Assembly (NCBI GenBank): GCA_009809945.1
Contig: WTPW01001090.1
Span: 101,963 to 165,962 of the forward strand
Origin: Gigaspora margarita
Taxonomy: Eukaryota; Glomeromycota; Glomeromycetes; Diversisporales; Gigasporaceae
Length of the DNA stretch: 64,000 nt
Direction: 5' to 3'
Positions 43,301-52,179 of this stretch are shown here, in pieces. A program made the translations under genes and the position numbers. How positions within the stretch are numbered: the stretch's first letter is position 1; each line of letters starts with the position of its first letter. The notes under the pieces were generated by a model. That model ran no database searches. It was not told where the DNA came from and saw only the letters and a list, made by a program, of their open reading frames with translations.

Positions 43301-44899
43301 TTAATAAATTTATAATTTTGTTAAAAATAATTTTGTAACTTTGGCTGGAATTATGAAATTTTGGCTGGAATTACACCTGATACTTCAGCTGAACCACCCA
43401 CCCACCCAGAAATCAGCTGATTTCTGGAAGCTCCCTTACTATTTTTTTCACTAGGATGATCAAAGGATCAGATAAGTTTGTGTTTTATCATCTATTAAAT
43501 TTCTTCTTTGCTAAATGTCTGTTCATTTGGGGTACAGAGTAAGGTCTAGATTGAATTGGAGGTACATCTTCTGTATAAATTCGATGAGAAACTAAATCAG
43601 TTCAACCTAGTTCATTCATGTCTGTTGCAAAAATATTTGCAAATTTTTCAAGTAATTGTCTAAATCTATGTTCTTGGTTAGCAGTAAGAGGGCCTATATT
43701 TTGAGGTACTAGAGGTTAGTGTATATTCTTCATAAGTAATAAGAGTGTCTATACTATATACAGGGGTAGGTACTAAATTTAGAAAGCAATGTTCAAGAGG
43801 TCTATCTATACTATTGTCTGAATTGATAGGTAGTTTGTTATCCTGCCTAGGATTATCTAAAAATTTGGATTGATAAAAAGAGTATTAAGAGTATTAGCTC
43901 TTTGTTGTAGGTATTGGGTATCTTGTTGAATAAGTTGAAGTAATCATTGGTTAAAGGTTTCAAGTTTCTGAACTTTTTGTTGTATTTGTTCAATGGTCTG
44001 GTTTTGTAAGGTAACTTGTTGTTGTAATTCTTCTAAAACATCTATAGTAACAACATTCTGGTTATCTTTAACAAGTTCTTCTGGTACAGTTTTTGGTCTG
44101 GTTCAAATATGGATGGTGAAGAAGGTTTACAGTTAGCACAATATCCATTATGTTCATCTAGTTCTTCTTGGTATTTAATATAAAAACATTTCTTGCAGTG
44201 GTTAACAAGATTGAGAAGTTTCTTCTAAGGTTAGCAAGAGCAGTTTCTTTACAAAATTCAGGATGGCTGGTATCGAAAGAAATTTCAAGGGCTTGTTATA
44301 GTTGGGTTTCTTTATTTTCTTCTAGAAGACTAAATTTGGCATGAAGTATTAGAGACATTTCATCAGGGCTCCATAGTTAGTGAATTCAATCAGTTGCTTG
44401 AGGTTCCAAAGCTTTAGCCACATATTGGTTACTTTGTTGTAAGAAAATCTTTGCTAGTCTATAAATGTGAGTCTGGTTCATTTCATATTGGGATCTAGCA
44501 CTATGCTTGGACTCTGTATAATGTCTGATTCTAGTCCACAGGTTATAGTTAGGGTTATAGAGAATATATTGTTCTGCTTTATAAGCATAAAGGTGTTCAA
44601 GATCACAAAACCAAAGGGTTTTCTCTAAGCTTTCTAGACTATACATTCTAGAGATAGGTCAAGTTTCTTCACAAATCTTGCATGGGACAAGAGTTCCATG
44701 TTTATCTCCTTGGTCATAATAATAGATGCGTTGAGGGTCATCAGGGGAGAGTTTATAATAGTAGTCAGAATAGCATTTTTAGCAGACAAACTGATTATTA
44801 AGAGCTCATAAGTTATCTGGTCTATTGGTCTTTTTATAGTGACAGCAATGGTGAGTAAGCTTTGAACTATAGTTATACAGTCTTTTGGCTTTAACTAAT

Positions 44900-45190
44900 T
44901 GGGGTCACATCCACATTGACAAACCCAGTTTTGTTTCTTGAGAGTTGCAAGAGGACAATCAATAGTAATATGGCCTGTTATTCTACATGTATGGCTAATA
45001 TTTTCTGGACATCTCTGATACAAATGGCTATTCCTATTGCAGGTATGGCAAAAGGTTTGTCTGGGCAATTATTGTGGGCAATGGATAGCAATATGTCATT
45101 CATGTTGGCAGCGATTACAACAGTTGGTAGGACAGTTAGAGAAGAAGTGATCAGGTAAACCACAGTTTCCACTAGAGTTGCAGGTAAAAC
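44900..45190 (-). pseudogene. Gypsy zinc-knuckle block (four CCHC motifs)
   Basis: Minus strand: CGLPDHFFSNCP, CNRCQHE-HIAIHCP, CHTCNRNSHLYQRCP and HTCRITGHITIDCP follow each other, i.e. one variant and up to three CX2CX4HX4C knuckles (the last has Ser for the first Cys). Such knuckles bind the element's RNA in nucleocapsid proteins. They lie downstream of the protease fragment, which is unusual. Confidence 0.65.
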
Positions 45191-45204
45191 AAATCTTCAA
45201 TAGA

Positions 45205-45330
45205 GCACCATGGTGCACCAAGACTGGTGCACTGAAACTGGTGCACCGATAATTATAAAAAACTCAAATTTTCAACAGTGCACTGATGGTGCACCATGGT
45301 GCACCAGATAGTCCTAGTGAAACTAACTAG
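45205..45330. repeat. Small palindromic insertion in the Gypsy element
   Basis: GGTGCACCATGGTGCACC-type sequences occur at both ends (about 45210-45226 and about 45289-45306), with GTGCACTGAAACTGGTGCAC and CAGTGCACTGATGG between. Probably a short inverted-repeat element. Confidence 0.45.
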
Positions 45331-45499
45331 TTTCACCAACAACTCTAGTTTCCACATACATGAGAATTAGGAGGGTTTTGTCTTTAATGTCTAGGCTGGT
45401 AGATAATCCATGGGTTGGCATCATCATCAGAGGTAGAGATCATGTCTGGTTCTCAGTTAAAAGCATAAGCTTCTTGAGGTACTAAATATTCTTGTTCAT

Positions 45500-45842
45500 A
45501 AGTGTCTAATTCTGTGAGGTCAGTAACAGTAGGTTGTGATGGTAGGGTTGGTTACTTTCATAAGAGGTAAAGATAGTATGTTTTTTGTTTTTCCATTTAA
45601 AGGAATATTGTCCATTTTTCCAGTTATAACTGGCTTCAATTTTCTTTGACCAGTCATTTCCAAGCAATAGAGAATAGGAAGTAGCAGGTACAACTTCAAC
45701 TGTAATAGGCACAACAGCACCATCAATTTCTACAGGTAGGTCTCAAATAATTCCTAGAGGGCAATCAGAGCTTCTGGTAGCAGATATAATGAGGCTAGTA
45801 GAGGCTTGTTCTATTTTCAATACTAAGTCTAAGTTATTATTA
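45500..45842 (-). pseudogene. Gypsy retropepsin C-terminal half
   Basis: Minus strand: DLPVEIDGAVVPITVEVVPA then TSYSLLLGNDWSKKIEASYN, the typical second half of a retropepsin (VVP.T.Y.LLLGNDWL). The active-site D(S/T)G half is absent because the element is cut at about 45842. Confidence 0.7.
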
Positions 45843-45904
45843 CTTATTTATTAAAAATTTAAATAGTATTCATTAATATTAAATAAATGTATATAATCAA
45901 TTAA

Positions 45905-46295
45905 GGGTAGAGTGTAATGATGTCATTTTTACTATAAAAATTATTGTTATGATCGTCAGTAACACAAAATAGCTAATACTAATATGTATCGAATATTCTA
46001 GATATTTTATTTACTATCAAAAACCGGTTTTAACTTGTTTTAGCACCCGCAAAAAAAATCTAACACCCGTAACTATGACCAATTTCTTAGCATGTTTTTT
46101 TAAAAAATTAAATATAAAATATTAAATTCTTTGCTTTAAATGAAAATTCGGATATTGAAAATACCGTAAATATGTTTTTTTTTTTTGATGTAAACAAAAT
46201 GCATTTTATTTAACTATAGTAGTAAATTTTTTATGCTGTGATTCATAATATGGCAATTTTACTATTATTGAAAATGATCGACATACACTCTACCC
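45905..46295. mobile_element. MITE flanked by TTAA (family A, copy 2)
   Basis: The ends read GGGTAGAGTGTAATGATGTC and, inverted, GGGTAGAGTGTATGTCGATC; TTAA flanks both (45901-45904, 46296-46299). Same family as 26739-27089, sharing the GTCATTTTTACTA inner block. Confidence 0.75.
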
Positions 46296-46299
46296 TTAA

Positions 46300-46739
46300 G
46301 CCCCATCTCTACTGACAATACAATACGGATTTGCTATAATCTCATGTCAAAGTTTAGCCAACATAGTGGGGCAGAAAAAAATTCGCAATCAGATAATTTC
46401 TTATCGTCCTAACATCATAATGCAACCAGAATATAATATCAACATACAAAATTTGCAAAATTTAAAAATTTACGATATTAAATATATTACTGTATTATTA
46501 ATGTCAAATTTATTGATTGTTGATTGGGTCACAATCACCTAATTACGAATTTTTTCTGCCATCACTATGTTAATTTCAAATTTCAGAAAAACTTATTTTT
46601 ACTTCGCATAACATTTAAAATACGACGTTTATGTTTATTCTTTATCACTATAGATACAGACTTATCCAATGTTGTAAATGATCTTAATGTCAATTGGACA
46701 TACAGTAACTCAAAAATGTGAAATACCATAATCAATTTT
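46300..46739. other. Gene-free stretch
   Basis: AT-rich sequence between the TTAA MITE and a minisatellite. The short frame at 46524-46721 has no recognisable domain. Confidence 0.4.
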
Positions 46740-46945
46740 TGCAGTAGCATTTAACGTGTGCCGTAGCATTTGACTTGTATTGTAACATTGACTTGTGCCA
46801 TAACATTTTGACTTATGCCTAACATTTTAACTTATGCTGTAACATTTGTCTTGTGCCATTAATATTTGTCGTGTGCCCTAACTTTATTTTACGACGTAAC
46901 ATTTGATGTGTGCCGTAGCATTCGACTTGTTGATGCAGCATTTGA
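46740..46945. repeat. Degenerate ~23-bp minisatellite, about 9 units
   Basis: Units of the form TGACTTGTGCCGTAACATT repeat with many changes (CGTGTGCCGTAGCATT, ACTTATGCTGTAACATT, CTTGTGCCATTAATATT). Confidence 0.7.
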
Positions 46946-47352
46946 AAATTCATAATAGTGTATTTCATTTGCAAAATCACTAAAATTAATTTATAAATAA
47001 AGTTTCTTTATTTATGTAAATTTATTGTAGCCTTACATAATTTCAAATCATTTAGGAATTAGCAAAATAATCAAGAAAAAAAATCTCATTTATTCATTAT
47101 TGGTTTTAATAATTTGCTAAAATTCAAAATATCTCGAGTAACTTTTTATTTTAAAAAATATTAACTGTTGTATCCTACGTCATTAAAAAAAAATACAAAC
47201 TATTACGTTCTACGATTATAACACTTTTGATGACATAGTAATTAGACGTAATTTTACATCTTCAAATGTCTGCATCTATACCGTTCATAAAGTCAACTTT
47301 TTGTATTGTCGTATTCCTATAACTTTAACCTCCACAATGCCGTAGCTTTCTA

Positions 47353-47482
47353 TATTGACATAACTACTGAAATAAGGTTACAACAAATGGCAGTTGTTAT
47401 GACCTACGTCGTTATGTATTGACGTAACTAATGAAAATAGGTTGACAAATGACAGTTGTTACGACTTACACCGTTATGGCAC
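47353..47482. repeat. Two-copy duplication, about 66 bp
   Basis: Both copies contain TTGACRTAACTA-TGAAA, AGGTT-ACAAATG-CAGTTGTTA and ACGACYTACRYCGTTATG. Confidence 0.6.
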
Positions 47483-47841
47483 TATTGATGGATGACATAA
47501 CTGGATGTAATTATACGTCTTTACGTATTTAATTGTCTGCATTTATATTTACCACATAGCCGTTGTTTAATTATTACTAGTCAAATTTAATTCTATATTT
47601 GCCTTCTATATTATTCTAATTATAATGCTTTAATTTGCATAAAGACATAAAAAAATTAAGTAATTGTAATTTGATTAATTTGTTTTTTTAAAACATGATT
47701 AAATTTATTAATAAAGAACAAATTTCTCTTTTAAAAAAATTGATATAAAAAATATTAAAAGATTATATAAGTTTTTTTTTATTAATATTAAAGGTGAGCC
47801 TGATTAAATAAGATTTTATATAAAAGAAAACCAAGAGAAAA

Positions 47842-48335
47842 CTAAATTAGTTTAAAAATATTAAAAATTTTAAATTTTTCAGAACTTCTACCAACAAAAG
47901 CAATTGCACAAGCAAAAGGAGGACTATTTGGAGCACCAGTTGGATCTCCAACACCAACTCCAAGTATATATGAATCAGGCAATTCAGGAGTGGGAACATC
48001 AGATGCAGATATATTAAATGGGGTTCCAGCCTTGATTGAATCGGTAAAATTTTGAACATAATCAGCTAATATGTTTCGAATGGGTCTCCATACGCAATTT
48101 CAAGAATAGTTTTGTCTTTGGTGATATCATTTTTAGTCAAACTTCCAGATACATCAAATGATTCGTTTTTTCCAGATTCTGGGTGGTCAGTTCCGATTTT
48201 TACATCAAGTAAGTCAACAGGATATCCAAGATTACAAGGACCAAAGGTAATAGCTCTTTTGTTTAGTTGAAATGGAGCTGCATTTACTGTAAGAAGAAGA
48301 GCAAATAAAATGGATGCGAAAATAAAATTCTTCAT
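47842..48335 (-). CDS. Secreted ML-domain (MD-2-related lipid-recognition) protein, one frameshift
   Basis: The protein starts with a clear signal peptide (MKNFIFASILFALLLTVNA, followed by APFQLNKRA). The mature part shows the ML pattern: FGPCNLGYPVDLLDVKIG, SGSLTKNDITKDKTILEIAY, then after a one-base slip near 48081-48086, YVQNFTDSIKAGTPFNISAS, DVPTPELPDSYILGVGVGDP and PPFACAIAFVG. ML proteins (NPC2/phosphatidylglycerol-transfer type) bind single lipids and transfer them, usually outside the cell or in the vacuole; close relatives are numerous in Rhizophagus. Normally the family stops right after CAIA.VG; here the frame runs 15 residues further to a stop at 47842. Without the frameshift the length (about 165) would be normal. 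It is either a recent pseudogene or the site of a sequencing error. The disulfide cysteines C(FGPC) and C(FACA) are present. Confidence 0.75.
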
Positions 48336-48427
48336 GACTTGAGAAATAGGTAGGAATTTTGGGTTGTTTTTTTTTTAAATTCAGATGTCTTTTTATTGAA
48401 AAATGACTATTGATATTTGATGTCCTT

Positions 48428-48438
48428 TTATAAGAAAA
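48428..48438 (-). promoter_or_regulatory. TATA-like element upstream of the ML gene
   Basis: On the minus strand CTTATAAAAGGACAT lies about 95 bp before the ATG at 48335, a good TATA box followed by an A-rich leader. Plausible core promoter. Confidence 0.4.
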
Positions 48439-48479
48439 AAACATCTTCGAAATCCGTAAAAGTCTTATTTTCAATATTT

Positions 48480-49065
48480 GAAAAATCCATTAATGGTTAA
48501 ATTCATCACATTTATCTTCTGATCGACACTATTCCAAAGTGGGTATATAATTTGATTACAAGCACATGCGATATCATATTATTTTGCGATTTACAAAATG
48601 ATGCATTTGGATTTGTAAAAAGCAGTTCACCTAATTGCTAATCCGATTGCGCGATTGTGAAGTTGTATTCCTTAACCAAGATCTGATATAAATATATTAT
48701 TTCATAACTTTTCTTTCTGTATTGATATTACTATAATCATCTCTCATTGCAACTGATATTCGGGTGATTGCAATGATTGTAATTTGGCAATCTTCAAAAT
48801 TTGTTCATTTTGCAAAGATAAATGACATCATTTTAAAATCTAAAATAACATTTATATTAATTTTTAGCACAGCAATGAAAACTAGAAATAACGTATGCAC
48901 TTATATAGAGCTTGGATCCGGATAGGATTATCCGGATAACAATTTTGGCTAACGGATAATTTACTAAAAATTTCTTGTGAATCAAGACAAAAACCTGTTA
49001 AAGTGATGTTTGTTATACAATTCTCATACAATAGTACTAAATATTGAATTATAGAAATAAGTAAT
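48480..49065. other. Gene-free stretch upstream of the ML gene
   Basis: AT-rich. A small palindromic patch GGATCCGGATAGGATTATCC at about 48915-48934 is the only notable feature; the rest shows no gene. Confidence 0.35.
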
Positions 49066-49164
49066 CATATGACGAATATAAATAAGAAATATCCAATCAA
49101 AAGCACGGATTTGTACAGAAACACTTCGCGCGCTGCTTTAACCATGCACTCCGTTCCTGGTATA
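49066..49164 (+). repeat. Dispersed repeat end, copy 2
   Basis: About 99 bp nearly identical to 10699-10795, ending CACTCCGTTCCTGGTATA. An inverse TATACCAGGAGCGGA stands at 49997-50011, so 49150-50011 could be one element bounded by 15-bp inverted repeats; no transposase was recognised in between, and the frames at 49457-49744 and 49900-50157 have no known domain. Confidence 0.65.
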
Positions 49165-50159
49165 ATTAGCAATTTTACTTTGTTTTCGCAAAGTAGGAAA
49201 ATGGTCTCCTCATGCAAATCTGAACTACCCCAACGCATCAAACAACGTAGGGAAACCATTAAAATAAAAAAAAACCTTTGCTTTCGGGAAATCGACTCCA
49301 TTCCAAACAATTTTGATCAAATTTTTTATAGGGAGTATACATCGTGCTACATTGATCGTCCAGTTGCAAGTTATTCTTATTATTAATTACTTAATAAATT
49401 TTGCAGATTTTATCGATTTAACGTATTACACAATGCGCACTTGTTAAACTATACTTTCAGAGCACTATTCTGGGGACCATCATACCATAGTAAACTGCTT
49501 CACTGCTTTCCCAAACTTTGATTTTTGGCAATGTTTCATAATTTTTTCTGGAAATATGCCAGAAATATAGATACAATATACAGGCATTTGTACGCAACTG
49601 CAGGAATATGATATAATTTTTTAAAATCAGACAAATGACGTCGTGTAATTTATAAAATTGGTCCGGGTTTAAAAATAAATGCTCATATAGAGATAATAAC
49701 TGAGTAACACATTGAAAATAAACTTTATTAATTATCAATATCAATAAAGTGAAGGTTTCGGAATTTCCAATCTCTTTGTATTGACATAATACGCCAATGA
49801 TAATATATATGCATTCTGCTGAAACCTAAATTAAGCCACTATTGGATTTTGCATGCGTATCTCTGATGTGTTAGTAGATATTTACTCTATATAAAGTGAT
49901 TGAGGTTTTTTAGATTTCCTACACTATACGTACATACTAAAATTTTTAATAATTTTTTCAACATGATAACATTACCATACGAATGTTACTGCGCAATATA
50001 CCAGGAGCGGACAAAGAGTATGGTTACAGGCAAGTTAAGTGGAGTTGGCAATTCTGGGCATCTGATTGGCTGGTCGTTCCTTGTGATTTTGTATGTCATG
50101 CGTGCTGACGTTTCGTGCTTTGAATTACTGTTTATCGCGGTAGGGATTGTTATTTAAGG

Positions 50160-50919
50160 GATTCTATAATATTACAGTATGCAGTATTGATTTTCTTTAT
50201 GTGTACATTGACTTGACTGTTTAACATCGTGCTTTCTTGATTTAATGTATTTATGTGTTAATATTGTAGCTTGTTTTTACTTGTTTTACTCTGGATTCCG
50301 TTTGGATGTATCAAGTCACTTAAGATTTTTATTTATTTTATATCGGCACCGATTTTCATTTTTCGAGCTTAATTCGTAATTGTATTAACTAGTCAGTACT
50401 TTTTATTACCCATACACACTATAAAAGTAGTATCTATCTATAATTGTTCACAATTTAGGTCGATTTCAATTGACCTAAGCCATTCTTAAATTTTTAACGA
50501 CGTAAATTAGGCCACACAAAATTAATTTCTTGGATTTCATAACCCGACCGGGTCTTAAAATAAAGAAACTAAATTTTAATTGTTTTAAAAAAATTGCCAA
50601 TAGAAATATACAGCAATTACTGCCGTAAATCCGGCGTAGGAAAGCTTAAAAATTTATTACAATTACTGTCTTAACGCCATAAATCTAATCAGAGTTAATG
50701 TCAATTAACATCAATTGTGCTTTAATGTTTTATTATAATATATTTTTGCCTTTGATTGGTCGTACACCAGGCTGTGCAAATCCCGATTTTTTAAAAAATC
50801 ACGAGTGTGATGCGGGATCGAGTAAAGTTCCGAATTTTTCACGATTAATAAATATATATATATAAATTATCACTAGGAATGTAATTTCTCGTTAAAATAA
50901 TGATCATTTCTTGTAAATA
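50160..50919. other. Gene-free stretch
   Basis: Contains the small palindrome TTAGGTCGATTTCAATTGAC at about 50455-50475 and nothing else that was recognised. Confidence 0.35.
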
Positions 50920-51052
50920 CCGTAAAAGATCATATACAAGATCCCCATATATCAGACCCACCCTCATTCTTTACTATTTAATTTCTTTTTTTTACTAATT
51001 AATTTTTTTGGTGGAATGTAAGAGACTCGGACTTGTATATGATCTTTTACGG
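50920..51052. mobile_element. 133-bp MITE, TA flanks, perfect TIRs
   Basis: CCGTAAAAGATCATATACAA at 50920 is matched by its exact inverse ending at 51052, with TA on both sides. Mariner-type target. Ends share the CCGTA start with the 8308 family. Confidence 0.85.
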
Positions 51053-51700
51053 TATTACTGCATTTTATTATAAATAAATGCTTATATAGATTTTGCCTAT
51101 TTTTAAAACATTTGAATCTTGTAATTATTAAATTTATCAATTCAGATTTGTCTCATTTTTATCAATTTGTTTTTAAATTATCATTATATAAATATATATT
51201 TAAAAATTATAATGATGACAAAGCGATCAAATCATATAAGCGTATAAAAATTTATAAGTAATCAGGTGCATAACCAGGTATAAATGTGCTGAAATTTATA
51301 AGTAACAAGGTAAACGACTCATAAGAAAATAATCGGGCTTATAATTTCTGATCAAATAGCCACTTTATACTCAATAATCATCAATAATAGATTCCCACTT
51401 TATTAATAATGACAATTTAAAAAATATATTCAATGTACAGTTTGCGCATTATATCTGTACGTACGCACGTACGTATATATGTGGAATGAGGTGCAAATAA
51501 AAAGTTAATGCGTGCATAATATTTTTATTTACATCAAATAAAATTAGGAATTAGCTACTTATGTTGAAGAAGGTCCGGATAATTTGTTAATGCGGGCCAG
51601 ATGATATACTAACGCAGGCCAGACAATCTTATATTAATATCCTGCGCAGGATCACTACACATCATGCACAATTAGATCAATTCTTGCTAACTTTTATTGT
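51053..51700. other. Gene-free stretch
   Basis: AT-rich; a GTACGTACG cluster at 51458-51472. No gene was seen. Confidence 0.35.
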
Positions 51701-51704
51701 TATT

Positions 51705-52030
51705 AATATATTAACATTTGCGAGTCATGTGCAACATGTGCATCATGCACATCGTGTATAATACGCACGATTAGCACAGAATGGCTCAAAATGTTCAAAA
51801 TGTGCGATTTAATATATGTTAACATGTGCAAGCCATGTGCAGCATGTGCATCATGCACATCGTGTATGATTCGCACGATTATCACGGAATGGCTCAAAAT
51901 GTTCAAAATGTGCGATATTTTTAAGAGTTAGGCGACGAAATGGCTCAAATGTTCAAAATGTGCGATATTTTTAAGAGTCAGACGACGGAATGGTTTAAAA
52001 TGTTCTAAATGTGCGATATTTTAACATTAA
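51705..52030. repeat. Tandem repeat: two ~117-bp units then shortened ones
   Basis: Units at about 51712 and 51829 share ATGTGCATCATGCACATCGT and GGCTCAAAATGTTCAAAATG; from 51935 only the right part (GGCTCAAATGTTCAAAATGTGCGATATTT) repeats at about 65-bp steps. The minus-strand frame with IIHDVHDAH repeats is a by-product. Confidence 0.8.
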
Positions 52031-52179
52031 TTGACTAAGCAAGCTAAGGTGGTATTGTAGCATTGAGTTAGTTTATATTTTAGACCTCGACTGCCAATAT
52101 GAGGTGACAACTAATAAAATTATTTTTGAGTTTACATATGCTGATCGTACTGGGCCTGCTGCACCACACGTGTTTGGAA

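Larger units (their letters stand above)
39513..43435. mobile_element. 3.9-kb TTA-flanked element with 26-bp TIRs (PIF/Harbinger-like, non-autonomous)
   Basis: GGGAGCTTCCAGAAATCAGC opens both ends (39513 and, inverted, 43435), with at least 26 matching bases. TTA is duplicated at 39510-39512 and 43436-43438, the target size of PIF/Harbinger elements. It interrupts the Gypsy RT gene precisely. The interior has no transposase ORF; instead it contains long inverted arms (39628-39720 vs 41680-41775), a 315-bp MITE, palindromic tandem arrays and a second TTA-flanked element. Confidence 0.75.
37080..45842 (-). mobile_element. Decayed Ty3/Gypsy LTR retrotransposon, split by a 3.9-kb insert
   Basis: On the minus strand, from high to low coordinates: a protease C-terminal half (45842-45506), a block with four zinc knuckles (45190-44920), a region with further cysteines (44850-43850), the pre-RT linker (43700-43480), RT (43480-43439 then 39512-39000), RNase H (about 38800-38480) and integrase (38180-37080). 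Stops and frameshifts are frequent. The 5' end is cut at about 45842, upstream of the protease active site, and no LTRs were identified. Joining across the insert after removing one TTA restores the RT sequence ILVKK...LRFCVDYRKLN with a single-base slip in an A tract. Confidence 0.8.

Noticed and set aside
44978..45172. Two overlapping frames (plus and minus) at the zinc-knuckle block
   Set aside because: The third minus-strand frame carries the CCHC knuckles and explains the sequence.
51703..51906. Histidine-rich repeat peptide (HDVHDAH) as a metal-binding protein
   Set aside because: It is a by-product of two tandem DNA repeats with no start context.
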